From Asticcacaulis taihuensis (lineage in GTDB: Bacteria > Pseudomonadota > Alphaproteobacteria > Caulobacterales > Caulobacteraceae), in NCBI RefSeq assembly GCF_900100255.1, contig NZ_FMTS01000004.1:268201-332200 (forward strand): a DNA stretch of 64,000 nt. Reading direction: 5' to 3'. The notes under the pieces were generated by a model that was not told where the DNA came from, made no database searches, and was given only the letters and a program-made list of their open reading frames with translations. Made by a program: the position numbers and the translations under genes. This document shows, in pieces, positions 54,026 to 63,742 of this stretch (position 1 is the stretch's first letter; the number at the start of each line of letters is the position of its first letter).

Positions 54026-54482
54026 TTGCTGACGCAACTGATCTATCATAGCCTTTGCGGCCGAAGAGTCCGGCGCGCTCAATACGGTACGCGACATTAT
54101 CCAGGTCTCTGAAATCAATAACGCCCGCGACCGCATTACCGGGTTCCTGATTTTCGACAAATCGCACTTCGTGCAGATCCTGGAAGGCGAAGCCGCTGAC
54201 ATCCGGCACACTCTCGACCGCATCAAGAACGACAGGCGCCATCACGGCCTTACCGTCCTGGCTGACAGAGCGATCGACGCGCGTGCATTCTCGGACTGGG
54301 CCATGGGTGGCTATATCAGATCGCCAGAAAGCCAATCGATCTACAGCAAACATGGTATTGCCGGGGACCTCCAAACAGAGACCGTGTCCGCCGACACCAT
54401 CGTAGCCCTGGCCTCGGACCTGCTCGCGTTCGAGACAGAGCGTCTGAAACACCGTGTCGTTGGCCTCCACGCGCACGACTGA
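54026..54482 (+). pseudogene. second BLUF photoreceptor gene with a frameshift
   Basis: BLUF signatures are clear: LTQLIYHS (flavin Tyr), then NNARDRITGFLIFDKSHFVQILEG (Asn, Gln) and WAMGGYIRSPE. Between YHS and FAAEESG the frame shifts by one base near 54053, so no single frame encodes the whole protein. A TTG at 54026 behind AAGGGG would be the start. This is either a dead copy or a base error. The C-terminal helices (DTIVALASDLLAFETERL) match the BLUF protein at 34726. Confidence 0.75.
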
Positions 54483-54538
54483 CCTGGCCACTGCTCGCGG
54501 TTCCGGCATCAGGTGCCACCGTCAAAACGGCTTTTGGG

Positions 54539-56752
54539 TTATGACCAGGTGATGACCAGGCGAGCGTCGGCCCGGGCCTCGTAATCACGAAACTCATCAC
54601 CGCGCACGCGTGCCGAAATGGTCTCCCCGCTGTCCTTATCCACGATATGAATGCGTGGCAGGTCGGTTCGCCCGGTCTGCACCAGGCGCACCCGGCCGCG
54701 CATTGGCGCCGGTCCCAGGATTCGGATTTCCGCCGAGGTTCCGTCAATGACGGTGATGTCGGCCGGATAGTCCGCGAAGACCGTAAACGGTGCATCCCCG
54801 CATTTATAAAAGGCCCGGCAAGCGAAAACGAAGGCGCCGCCGCAGCCATAAACCTCCTGGCCGACCTGTCCCGCCGGTTGTCCGTCACCGTACAGATCTT
54901 CCAGCGGGAATGACAGCTTGCAGTCAATGTGGCCGTTTCGGATATTGTCCTTGGCGATTGCGTTCTCAGGCAGGGTATCCGGGTAGAAGAACCAGGTGAA
55001 GTCGAGCGCATAACGCCGGAATTCACACAGGAGAAGCCTGGCCGCCGGCAGGATTTCCTCCCCGCCCAGGCGCAAATACTCGTCGAACGCCGCGAACGCT
55101 TCAAAACATTCATAAGCCGCCAGATAAGGCGCGTCATGCAGACAGGTCACGCCAAAGAAATTGGTATATGCGGTCGCATTGCCGATCTCCGAGTCCCAAA
55201 GCTCGCAATTGTGCAGGAAGCTGGCGATGAAGGCGAAGCTCTGATGCATATAGTCAGACGATTTGTCCATCAGCCAAAGCTTGAGACACGCCACCGCGCC
55301 CCACGCGGTAAGATTGGTCTGATAAACCAGTTCGAACCGCTCATTTTTCAGAGTGTGAAGCGCCGCATGCGCTTCATCCAGGTATTTTACGTCGCCCGTC
55401 AACTCCCACGCCTGGATCATGACATAGGCGTAAATGCCGCCCACATCGGTCTGGCCAAGCCCATCGGAATTGTGCGCCTCGGTGATGATCGAAAAATCGC
55501 TTATGTCGTACTGGATCGGCCACTTGTACTTGAAGTGCTGAGCTGCCTTGACGGCAAAACCGAGCGAGCCCCGGAACAAGGCCTCGGCATTCTTGTCGCC
55601 GAGTTTGGCCAGGCGCGCCAGGTTCATGAGCGGATGGTACAGATACCACGAATCGACGGCGTAAGCATTCTTGTCATCGCCCACATTGGGCAGATAACGG
55701 CGAATGGATTTGAGGTCGTCATCGTAGAAGCGACCGATACCCTTGGCCAGATCGTCGGCGAGATCGTCGCCCTTTTCCCAGTGCGACGCATATTCCCGCA
55801 AGGTCGCCAGAACCGTCATCTGCACCATGCTATCTGGGTATTCCGCTCCGACATACGGGTGGAGATAGGTATGTCCGTAATGCGAGATGCGGGCATCGGG
55901 CGAGCTCTCCAGATCCTTGATCGTACGGCCAGCACGGTCCAGCCAGTCGTGATAGAGCGGCTCAGGCCGGGTCAGGTGCGGATAAAGCGTCGCCAGCATT
56001 TCGATGAATTTGCGCGCGCTGTCGGTTTCGCCATCGGCACACGCCATACTGAAGGTCAGCAATGCGTCGGAGACCACGACCGCCTGCCCTTTTTTCAACG
56101 GATGGACGGGGGGATTGTTTGCCAGTGGCCCTGCTGGCGGCTGATAACCGAGTTCCGGCCACTCACCGCCAACGACGCCGTCAGGCTTCGTGTGGGTTTG
56201 CAAATAGTAATCGTTCACCACGGTGAGATTTTGGACGTAAAGCACATTTCCAAACGCTGGCTGCGCGAGGCAGAAATAACAGACCCCGCCATTGACGCCG
56301 CGCTGTGCCGCTTCGACACGCCCTTTCGTCGGCAGAGGATCATCGTCGCCATCGAGCACGAACACATCGCGCGGCCAGAAATTCAACAACAGGTCGACCA
56401 CCGGCACAAGCGTCACCTTAAGGCGCAGAACGTGGTCTTCATGCAAGTCGAGTTCGATCGTCCACTTTCCGACGCTTGCCTCGTTCTCCCACGTCGCACT
56501 TACCTCGGTGCGCTTGATGAGTTTCAGACGATAGGGGCCGGGCCACGGACTGGTCCTGAGCGCGACGGCGCCCTTACCCGGGCGTCGCACCACAATCCAC
56601 AGGGTATCTCGTCCAGGCGATGCCTCGATCGTCAGGTCACCCAGGTGGAAGGTTTCGAGGACCTCCAGCTTTTCTCGGAAATCCCGCTGAACGGCCAGGG
56701 TCTCGGACGTAAAGCCGGGGTGATCAGGTCTGGAATTCAAGTTCGTCGCCAA
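54539..56752 (-). CDS. large uncharacterised protein, alpha/alpha-barrel-like glycosidase fold
   Basis: About 737 residues from a TTG start at 56752 (AGAGGAG six bases before), or slightly more from 56770. The N-terminal ~200 residues are beta-rich, and the middle (HYGHTYLHPYVGAEYPDSMVQ, YAVDSWYLYHPLMNLARL, SDGLGQTDVGGIYAYVMIQAWEL) has the helical repeats and aromatic clusters of an (alpha/alpha)6 barrel as in some glycoside hydrolases. No signal peptide. Family and substrate are not recognised. It is isolated between the BLUF remnant and small hypothetical genes. Confidence 0.7.
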   Translation of the reverse strand: MATNLNSRPDHPGFTSETLAVQRDFREKLEVLETFHLGDLTIEASPGRDTLWIVVRRPGKGAVALRTSPWPGPYRLKLIKRTEVSATWENEASVGKWTIELDLHEDHVLRLKVTLVPVVDLLLNFWPRDVFVLDGDDDPLPTKGRVEAAQRGVNGGVCYFCLAQPAFGNVLYVQNLTVVNDYYLQTHTKPDGVVGGEWPELGYQPPAGPLANNPPVHPLKKGQAVVVSDALLTFSMACADGETDSARKFIEMLATLYPHLTRPEPLYHDWLDRAGRTIKDLESSPDARISHYGHTYLHPYVGAEYPDSMVQMTVLATLREYASHWEKGDDLADDLAKGIGRFYDDDLKSIRRYLPNVGDDKNAYAVDSWYLYHPLMNLARLAKLGDKNAEALFRGSLGFAVKAAQHFKYKWPIQYDISDFSIITEAHNSDGLGQTDVGGIYAYVMIQAWELTGDVKYLDEAHAALHTLKNERFELVYQTNLTAWGAVACLKLWLMDKSSDYMHQSFAFIASFLHNCELWDSEIGNATAYTNFFGVTCLHDAPYLAAYECFEAFAAFDEYLRLGGEEILPAARLLLCEFRRYALDFTWFFYPDTLPENAIAKDNIRNGHIDCKLSFPLEDLYGDGQPAGQVGQEVYGCGGAFVFACRAFYKCGDAPFTVFADYPADITVIDGTSAEIRILGPAPMRGRVRLVQTGRTDLPRIHIVDKDSGETISARVRGDEFRDYEARADARLVITWS

Positions 56753-56981
56753 AGGTAACTCCTCTTGCAAGCCAGGCAGCTAAGGGGTGCCATGTGGATC
56801 ATTGTTTTAGAGGCGCGGCTCGCAAACAGACACGCCCAACAGCTTCCTAAGAGTCACCAGTGACGGAACAGACATAAGTTGGGAAAGGCACGCACATGCG
56901 CTTCGAGCGAGCCCGGAAAATCGGCCAAAGCCGAGAAGGCAACTAAATGCATGACACTTAAAGGAAAAAGAGGGCTGCCCC

Positions 56982-57467
56982 TCAGCGGCCGTTCTTGGCC
57001 AGGTCGCGGGATTGTTGCTGTTCATCATGACCCGTTGGCCCATCGATGACGTCACACGAATTCGGATAACGCGCCTGCGCCCCATGGTGACCCGACCGTG
57101 CCTTGCCCTCGGCCATGTCGGCGTTGGCGTCATGGTTTTCGTCATAGCGAGCCGAACGGAGCGGCGAAGCCCCGTATTGGGCGTCGCCATCCAGTGCCGG
57201 ATCGCCGCCTTCGTGCGGACGATTGCCAGGATGCGAATGCGGAGGCTCCATACCATAGCCACCCATCTGACTAGGGCCATCGTCCGGCGCGTCTGCATCT
57301 GAAGTCAAACCTTGTTCGCCTGGCGCTTTAGACACCGCCCTCACCCGCTCCGGTTCGGACCAGGACTGGTTCATCGCCTGCCCCTGTGGCGTGATGGACG
57401 GAGCGCGATCACCACCCTGAAACGCGGCGGCTACGGGAGACTCGTCGGATGTTGGCGTGTCGGTCAT
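56982..57467 (-). CDS. disordered hypothetical protein
   Basis: A 161-residue hydrophilic, Gly/Asp/His-rich protein (MTDTPTSDESPVAAAFQ) with no recognised family. Ribosome site GGAGTTC overlaps its start. It is nine bases downstream of the membrane protein gene at 57477, so likely co-transcribed. Confidence 0.6.
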   Translation of the reverse strand: MTDTPTSDESPVAAAFQGGDRAPSITPQGQAMNQSWSEPERVRAVSKAPGEQGLTSDADAPDDGPSQMGGYGMEPPHSHPGNRPHEGGDPALDGDAQYGASPLRSARYDENHDANADMAEGKARSGHHGAQARYPNSCDVIDGPTGHDEQQQSRDLAKNGR

Positions 57468-57476
57468 TATGAACTC

Positions 57477-57785
57477 CTAATTCCCGCGTGAGAAAAACCA
57501 GGCGCCCGCGATGATCACGGCACCGATAGCAACAGGTAGAACAGGTAAGGGCGCGCGACGCAGCGATCGCTCGAGGCGATGACCGGACGTCTCGATCCGA
57601 TGGGTTGCACGACGTGCGTGGCGTGCGAGGTCCATTTCTGCCAGGCGCTTGCGCCGATCGACATCCCGCAAGGCGCGATCAATCTCGGCACGCACAAATT
57701 GCGCCAAACGCGCCTCTGCGGTCAGGATCTCCTCCTCGCCTGCGTCGGCGTAGGCGTGTGGCAGTGGCTTTACGGCTAAAGGCAT
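57477..57785 (-). CDS. small C-tail-anchored membrane protein
   Basis: A 102-residue protein: an acidic/basic helical front (EEEILTAEARLAQFVRAEIDRALRD) followed by RHARRATHRIETSGHRLERS and one C-terminal membrane helix (LPVLPVAIGAVIIAGAWFF). This resembles small DUF883-like ribosome/membrane-associated proteins, but I am not certain. Confidence 0.6.
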   Translation of the reverse strand: MPLAVKPLPHAYADAGEEEILTAEARLAQFVRAEIDRALRDVDRRKRLAEMDLARHARRATHRIETSGHRLERSLRRAPLPVLPVAIGAVIIAGAWFFSRGN

Positions 57786-57935
57786 TATGTCTCCCCTTTT
57801 TCATAGCAAATCTATCGCCGGAGGCGTCGGAATGCAGCGCGCTTTTGTGACGAAAATTATAATAAACGCATGAGCGAGACGATCCGACAACCTGGCTACG
57901 CGAACGACGCTGCTCAACCCAGGAAGCTGACATGC

Positions 57936-58136
57936 TCAGGGTCTGGGCCTCGGATGGATGAGCTTGAGTTTATCGTCCGTCTTGATCAGCCCTTCGCGTT
58001 CGACGAGTGCGAGAATGCCGCGACGGCGCATAGCGGCCCTGACGAATCCCCCTGCCAGCTCCGGATGCCCATATTCCTGCGCGATAACCTTGCCCGGATA
58101 CTTGCACGGCATATTCTCTTTGGTAACGAACAGCAT
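57936..58136 (-). CDS. short MOSC-like domain protein or fragment
   Basis: A 66-residue protein: MPCKYPGKVIAQEYGHPELAG then FVRAAMRRRGILALVEREGLIKTDD. The pattern (Pro-Cys, then R-x-G-I, V-x-x-x-G-x-I-x-x-x-D) looks like the second half of a MOSC domain, whose Cys accepts sulfur. The first half is missing, so this may be a truncated gene. It lies 47 bases downstream of cysD on the same strand. Confidence 0.5.
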   Translation of the reverse strand: MLFVTKENMPCKYPGKVIAQEYGHPELAGGFVRAAMRRRGILALVEREGLIKTDDKLKLIHPRPRP

Positions 58137-58183
58137 AGCCCCGAGGGAAACACGAGACGTGTATCCATTTCGGCTTGCGGATA

Positions 58184-59077
58184 TCAGAAATAGCCCTGAC
58201 GCTTTTGGCTCTCCAGTGAGCCAGTGTCGGATACCCGCCCCTGTCGCTCCGACAAACGGCTCCTTATCGTCTCAAGGAAAATGTCCTCATTCGAAGCGGC
58301 ATCGGACGAAATCGCTCCGGTGACGGGCCAGCACCCAAGGGTCCGAAATCGGACACGTTCCTCCTTCGGCTTCTCTCCTTCGCGCCAGCGCATGCGCGTG
58401 GGATCGTCAACAACCAGCTTGACACCGTCGCGATCAACGACAGTTCGCACGGCCGAATAATATAAGGGTGCAAGTTCAATCTCACGGAGTGCAATGTAAA
58501 GCCACACATCGAATTCGGTCCAATTGGAAAGCGGAAAGGCCCTTAAGGTCTGTCCGGTTGTTTTCCGCCAGTTGAACAAGTGCCCCACTTCCGGGCGTTG
58601 AAAGCGCGGCTCCCACACATGACCCGGATTTCGGACTGAGACGATTCTTTCCTTGGCACGACTGGCCTCCTCATCCCTTCGTGCGCCGCCAAAAATAACA
58701 TCGTACCCGCCTTCGTCCAGCGCATGTTTCAAGACCTCGGTTCTCATCAAGGTCGTATAGATATCCCCGTGATCGAATGGATTTATGCCGTCGCGGCGTC
58801 CCTCTTCATTGGCCGCGACGATCAATTCGAATCCCCGGTCTGCCGCGAACGCGTCGCGAAAGGCCAATAAGTCTCTAAATTCCCACGTTGAATCGACATG
58901 AAGCAGGGGCATCGGCGGGCGCGACGGATGAAAGGCCCGCAAGGCCAGATGCGCCAGGACAGTTGAGTCCTTGCCTGCTGAAAACAGGAGAACGGGATTT
59001 GAGGCTTCAGCGACACCATCGCGCAGGATACGAATAGCCTCTGCCTCAAGCGCCCACAGATGGGCTGGCATAGTCAT
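58184..59077 (-). CDS. cysD: sulfate adenylyltransferase subunit 2 (CysD)
   Basis: A 297-residue N-type ATP pyrophosphatase. FSAGKDSTVLAHLALRAFHP is the PP-loop, DIYTTLMRTEVLKHALDEGGYDVIFGGARRDEE follows, and the ending SLESQKRQGYF matches CysD. It normally works with the GTPase CysN to make APS from sulfate. No cysN is present in the window. It overlaps dabA by four bases (ATGA), which ties its translation to an inorganic-carbon transporter. Full length, no damage. Confidence 0.93.
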   Translation of the reverse strand: MTMPAHLWALEAEAIRILRDGVAEASNPVLLFSAGKDSTVLAHLALRAFHPSRPPMPLLHVDSTWEFRDLLAFRDAFAADRGFELIVAANEEGRRDGINPFDHGDIYTTLMRTEVLKHALDEGGYDVIFGGARRDEEASRAKERIVSVRNPGHVWEPRFQRPEVGHLFNWRKTTGQTLRAFPLSNWTEFDVWLYIALREIELAPLYYSAVRTVVDRDGVKLVVDDPTRMRWREGEKPKEERVRFRTLGCWPVTGAISSDAASNEDIFLETIRSRLSERQGRVSDTGSLESQKRQGYF

Positions 59078-61332
59078 GTGAATTCACCCCCGGTCGTTTC
59101 TGTGGCACGCGCCCATCCGTTTGATGTTCGCAACAGGATCATCCGGCCGTCGTCGTCCATCGCCATCAATCTGATCCAGCGGTTTTCGGCCAGCGCACGG
59201 ATATGGTCGTGACGGGCCAGAACCCCTTCAATGGCACGGACCGGCGCGGCAATCATGACAGTCAGCCGGACCGGGTCGTGACGCATCACTGCTCCATCGG
59301 ACACCGACTGCATGGGCAGGCCAAGACGCAAGTCACCGCCATTGCCTTCGACAACACCTATGTCACCAGACACCACATTATGCAGCACCTTGTTGCCGGC
59401 GCCGAAGGTTCCCGGATCGGCACTCGAAGCAAAATATTGCAGATTGATCCAACTGGCGACGACGACAGGCGCCGTCAATATCTGTTCGAGTATCTTGAAA
59501 TCTACATCAGTCCGCCAGTCATAGGAATGAAGAAAGACCCGTCCCCCGAGATCTTTACCGCGGGTCAGCCGTCGGGGGGCCGCGATGAAGCCGGCGCACC
59601 CCGCCAAGCCCCACTCGGGCCTCACCTGTGAGGGGTCGGAGGCCCGTTTGCGGAAAAGACCGAGCGATGCCGGCACACCGAGCGCTGGAGCCCGACGCGC
59701 GCGAACGCGCTCCCCCGCCGATCTGGCCGCCTGCTCAAATGCCGACAAAAAGGGAGCCGTATGAGGCGACTCGTCAGGCCTTTCAGCCCATGTCAGTTCA
59801 TCTGTCGTCGTATTGTGCGCGGCCGCCGCGAACCCCGTTTGCTCAGGAATGACAATATTGTGGTCGAGACCAAGCACGCGCCGGATGCCGGCATCATTGA
59901 GCAACTCCGCCGCCACGCGGGCGTTCACCGCCCCGCTGCGGCCGCCACATGCGCCACAATGCAGGCCCGCCGCGAACGGGTTATTCTCGGATTGCCCGGT
60001 GTGCCCCACGAGAACGATAAGATCAGCGAAATCACGGGTCAGACCAACGCCGCGCAGAAAGCCGGCCGCAAGAGCTGCCCGTGCTCTAATCGCCTCGCCT
60101 GGCGCATTCGTTTCAACGGCTTCGACGTGCAACTCAAGGGAATGCGCTCTCCGATCCGAGATCACCCGCCCAGGAAATAGCGACTGGATAAGCGGCCATA
60201 TCGAGGCCACGCCGAAGCTGTCCACATAGCCGAAGGCCGACGCACCGCCCTTACGAATCCGCTCAATACCGCGGCCAAGTTCAGCCACGAAGCCTTGCTT
60301 TGGCGCAACACCTTCACAGACCCAGGCTGTCGGACGTACGAGAGGTGGACAGGACGGAAATTGAACACCATCCTTCTGACCAATTGAAATCGGCAGACCG
60401 AAGAACCCCGCAAAGCCAAAGGTCTCGATCCGGCTGTCGCTGGCTTCCAGGGCTGCACGCATGAATTCCGAGCGGACATCGATACAGAAGATGGCCTGTA
60501 TTCGCGTCACTGGCGCAAGCGCGGCAGGTCGACTGAGCTGAGTCCAAATCGTCTCCTGGAAGTGCGCCTCCGCAGCATCAAGCGTCGACAGGTCGACGGT
60601 CGCCTGCACCTTCCGTTCACACAGTTGCCCCCGCCAGGTATCTATATCTCTGTCGTTTGCGAGGCACCTTGAAATGAAGACGTCCCAGGCGAGCCTGATG
60701 ACAAGCAGGTCGCGCGTGTGTTGCGAACCGGCCGCCCCGACCGTCGGCCAGTCGAGATGACGACAATAGGCGGCCCACCCACCAACCGTGGCCAAAAGAC
60801 GCTCAAGGTAGAGAGCTTCCGAGCGGTCGGACAGATCCAACCCCGTTAAAAGTTGGGCAGCCGCCGCGACAGGTGTATCGGGCAAATCCTTCACAAACCG
60901 GCGAAAGCCAGGCAGGCCGGAAATTTCAGGCGTCCGGTCGATCATGGCTTCGGCGCGCCAGGCCTCGAACGCCGGTAACTGGCGCCATGGATTGGTCCAC
61001 AAGGCTTGCCCCCTGTCATAATATCCCGCCGCCCATTCTGAAATCCGGTTGCAGGCGAGTTCGGACAAGGGCCTGGCAACAATCGCTCCCACAAAATCCG
61101 AAAGTGTCTGGACAGGCTCCGGTGCGGGACCGCCCGGCACGAGGGCCGCGCCACGCGTGCGGGCCAGATGGTCGGCGGCTTCGGCAAAGTCGATATCACT
61201 TATACCCAGAAAGGGATTGACCGCGACAAAGCGATCCAGAGGCCATTGGGGCGCGAACCGATTGACGACAGCCGTAAGCCGGGCGCTGGCGGCCGCCTCG
61301 AACAGGTGAAGCTGGGATGTATGGGCATTCAT
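59074..61332 (-). CDS. dabA: inorganic carbon transporter subunit DabA (DUF2309)
   Basis: A 752-residue zinc protein related to carbonic anhydrase. The catalytic Cys/Asp are in FCIDVRSEFMR (C-x-D-x-R motif), and the other zinc ligands in LVGHTGQSENNPFAAGLHCGACGG (His, Cys). In Halothiobacillus, DabA couples bicarbonate accumulation to DabB. The N-terminus (VNRFAPQWPLDRFVAVNPFLG) is typical. It overlaps dabB and cysD by four bases each. Confidence 0.93.
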   Translation of the reverse strand: MNAHTSQLHLFEAAASARLTAVVNRFAPQWPLDRFVAVNPFLGISDIDFAEAADHLARTRGAALVPGGPAPEPVQTLSDFVGAIVARPLSELACNRISEWAAGYYDRGQALWTNPWRQLPAFEAWRAEAMIDRTPEISGLPGFRRFVKDLPDTPVAAAAQLLTGLDLSDRSEALYLERLLATVGGWAAYCRHLDWPTVGAAGSQHTRDLLVIRLAWDVFISRCLANDRDIDTWRGQLCERKVQATVDLSTLDAAEAHFQETIWTQLSRPAALAPVTRIQAIFCIDVRSEFMRAALEASDSRIETFGFAGFFGLPISIGQKDGVQFPSCPPLVRPTAWVCEGVAPKQGFVAELGRGIERIRKGGASAFGYVDSFGVASIWPLIQSLFPGRVISDRRAHSLELHVEAVETNAPGEAIRARAALAAGFLRGVGLTRDFADLIVLVGHTGQSENNPFAAGLHCGACGGRSGAVNARVAAELLNDAGIRRVLGLDHNIVIPEQTGFAAAAHNTTTDELTWAERPDESPHTAPFLSAFEQAARSAGERVRARRAPALGVPASLGLFRKRASDPSQVRPEWGLAGCAGFIAAPRRLTRGKDLGGRVFLHSYDWRTDVDFKILEQILTAPVVVASWINLQYFASSADPGTFGAGNKVLHNVVSGDIGVVEGNGGDLRLGLPMQSVSDGAVMRHDPVRLTVMIAAPVRAIEGVLARHDHIRALAENRWIRLMAMDDDGRMILLRTSNGWARATETTGGEFT

Positions 61333-62783
61333 GACGCGAACCTCCGGTTCAACAGTGCGTTGATATAAAAACCATTCCTGACGTGAACATAGAGGGCGTG
61401 CGTGGACCGATGTCCGAATGTGCTACAGACCAACGCCTGTAACCCCACAAGCAGTGCCATCCCTGCGATCGCAAAAGCCGTCATTCCGAGGGATACAGGT
61501 CCCGCCGCACGGGCAATCGCGACATCGCCCAGCCAGTGCCCGCACAGGCTGGCGGCCAGTACGAGAGCGCCCAGGGTAAGAGCTTGTTCCGGCCGACGGT
61601 TTGGCAAGCCTGCACAAAGGCCTATGCCGGCCACTAACGTCACCAGGACGTTCGCCTCCATTCGGCAATAGGCCGCCAGGACGCACAGGATCGCCACCGA
61701 GACCGGTATCCACAGAATGGACAGATTAAGACCCTTGGTCCCTGGTTCACGGAGCGTGCCGCATCGCAGGAAGGCGTTTGCCTTGTAGAGGGCGTGGGCG
61801 ACAATATGGAACAGCGCACCACCGAAGGCCCCCAAAGCGCATTGCAGGAGCATGAAGCCCATCTGTGCCACCGTCGACCAGGCAAGCGCGGCTTTGACGG
61901 TGGTTTGGGTTACCGAGGCCAGGGTACCGATAATGATGGACAGGGTGGCAAAGGCAGCCAGCAGCCAGAGGGCCGGCGCATTCAAGGCAACTATGTCGGC
62001 GAAGCGTATGAGCATAATCCCGCCGGCATTGACGACCCCGGCATGAAGAAGCGCCGAGACGGGCGTTGGCGTTTCCATGACCTCGATCAACCAGCCATGT
62101 AGGGGAAATTGCGCCGATTTGCACACAGCCGCCATGACCAGCAGGTAGCCGGCCAGATAGACCGATTGGGGCATTTGCGGCAGGCCATGAAGCGTCGACA
62201 GGATGGACGCGATATCCGACGTGCCCGTCGCGCGCTGGAGGCACGCGAGAGCGCCGACGAGACACACATCGCCGAGCCGCGCCATGACGAACTTTTTAAA
62301 CGCGGCCCGACGCGCCCCCGCGCGATCCGGATAAAACAGCAGCAAACGGTGAAGGGTGAGCGACATCGCGATCCATGAGGCCGCGAGCAGCCATATATTC
62401 GCTGCCATGACAAAGACGACAACCGTTGCCAGTGTCAGATGGAGGTTGGAAAGAAAATAGGCCTGACGCTTGTCGCCCTCGAGATAGTTGAACGAAAATC
62501 GCAAAACAGTCGCGCCGACCAGCGCCACCAGAGCCAGAAGGACGGCCGACAGAGTATCGACCCGCAATCCCATGGCCGCGAGATCGCCCTGGGTCAGCGC
62601 CGCTATCAGGGCCGTAAAGGAAAGTGCCAGGCCGGACATCACCAGCCACCCTGACAGGTGTCGAAGCCTAGAGAGGTTTAGTCGCTGCCCCGTCAGGCCG
62701 ATGAGCACGTGGCCGCCGCATTGGCCGACCGCGAATAAAAGGCAAGTCCAGGACAGATATGCCGTTATGGTTGATGAAAGCAT
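61329..62783 (-). CDS. dabB: NuoL-like membrane subunit DabB
   Basis: A 484-residue protein with about 13 membrane helices, of the proton-pumping NuoL/MrpA fold. HGWLIEVMETPTPVSALLHAGVVNAGGIMLIRF and AHALYKANAFLRCGTLRE are the characteristic segments, with the Lys/His of the proton path. The start at 62783 follows AAGGAG; the frame to 62825 is not homologous. It starts the dabB-dabA-cysD unit and probably uses proton influx to drive CO2 hydration or uptake. Confidence 0.93.
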   Translation of the reverse strand: MLSSTITAYLSWTCLLFAVGQCGGHVLIGLTGQRLNLSRLRHLSGWLVMSGLALSFTALIAALTQGDLAAMGLRVDTLSAVLLALVALVGATVLRFSFNYLEGDKRQAYFLSNLHLTLATVVVFVMAANIWLLAASWIAMSLTLHRLLLFYPDRAGARRAAFKKFVMARLGDVCLVGALACLQRATGTSDIASILSTLHGLPQMPQSVYLAGYLLVMAAVCKSAQFPLHGWLIEVMETPTPVSALLHAGVVNAGGIMLIRFADIVALNAPALWLLAAFATLSIIIGTLASVTQTTVKAALAWSTVAQMGFMLLQCALGAFGGALFHIVAHALYKANAFLRCGTLREPGTKGLNLSILWIPVSVAILCVLAAYCRMEANVLVTLVAGIGLCAGLPNRRPEQALTLGALVLAASLCGHWLGDVAIARAAGPVSLGMTAFAIAGMALLVGLQALVCSTFGHRSTHALYVHVRNGFYINALLNRRFAS

Positions 62784-62878
62784 GTGGGGTCTCCTTCGAC
62801 CTCCCACTAACGGCTTTTCAAACATATAAAAAATTCAAAGATTGAATTTTTTTAATATAAAAATTAGAACGTAAAATT

Positions 62879-63742
62879 ATGCCAGACGTGAACTTCAAAC
62901 ATCTGCGTTATTTCTGGGCCGTTGCCCACGAAGGTCATCTGACCCGTGCGGCCAAGGCCTGCAACGTGTCCCAATCGGCCCTATCGGTTCAGATACAGTC
63001 GCTTGAGGCCCAACTTGGCCAGACCTTGTTCGATAGGCGGGGCCGGCAAATGGTGCTGACCGAGGCCGGCCGCCTGGCCCTGGGGTACGCGGACACGATC
63101 TTCTCCACCGGCGAGGAACTGGTCGACGCCCTGGACAATCGTGGGCAAAAGAGACGAAGACTACGCATAGGTGCTCTGGCGACCTTATCGAGAAACTTCC
63201 AAATGCAGTTTCTGAAACCTTTGATGTCACGTGACGATGTGGACATTGTTTTGCGATCCGGCGCGCTGAGCGACCTGCTTGAAAGCCTGGAAACACTGGA
63301 ACTTGATGTTGTGCTGGCCAACCTGGCGCCAGGGCCAGACACGCTCACACCGTTTATTTCCCATCCAATAGCGGAACAGACAGTCAGTCTGATCGGACTG
63401 CCCGACCGCCTGAAGCCCGACGCGAGCCTTGCCGATTACCTGACCACGGCGCCCCTCATTCTGCCGGGCCGGTCTAGCAGCATCCGTGCCGGGTTCGATG
63501 CCATGGTCAGCCGGATGAACCTGCACCCCTCCATAGCCGCTGAGATTGACGATATGGCGATGATCCGTCTTCTGGCCAGAGAAGGCCTGGGCCTGGCCGT
63601 CGCGCCCCCGATCGTCGTCCAGGATGAGCTCGAACAGGGCCTGCTCGCCGAAATGACGGCCCTTCCGGAGTTGCGCGAGACTTTTTTCGCCATCACCGTA
63701 AAGCGTCGATTTGCCAATCCATTATTGGATCTTGTCCTTTAA
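62879..63742 (+). CDS. LysR-family regulator divergent from dabBA
   Basis: A 287-residue LysR regulator. The helix-turn-helix GHLTRAAKACNVSQSALSVQIQSLEAQLG is clear, preceded by FKHLRYFWAVAHEG. This subgroup (NhaR-like) is often found beside DUF2309/NuoL-like pairs. It faces dabB across 95 AT-rich bases, and probably senses carbon or redox state. Inducer unknown. Confidence 0.92.
   Translation: MPDVNFKHLRYFWAVAHEGHLTRAAKACNVSQSALSVQIQSLEAQLGQTLFDRRGRQMVLTEAGRLALGYADTIFSTGEELVDALDNRGQKRRRLRIGALATLSRNFQMQFLKPLMSRDDVDIVLRSGALSDLLESLETLELDVVLANLAPGPDTLTPFISHPIAEQTVSLIGLPDRLKPDASLADYLTTAPLILPGRSSSIRAGFDAMVSRMNLHPSIAAEIDDMAMIRLLAREGLGLAVAPPIVVQDELEQGLLAEMTALPELRETFFAITVKRRFANPLLDLVL

Noticed and set aside
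54929..56758. 609-codon plus-strand frame
   Set aside because: Shadow of the 54539-56752 gene; Arg-rich without domain pattern.
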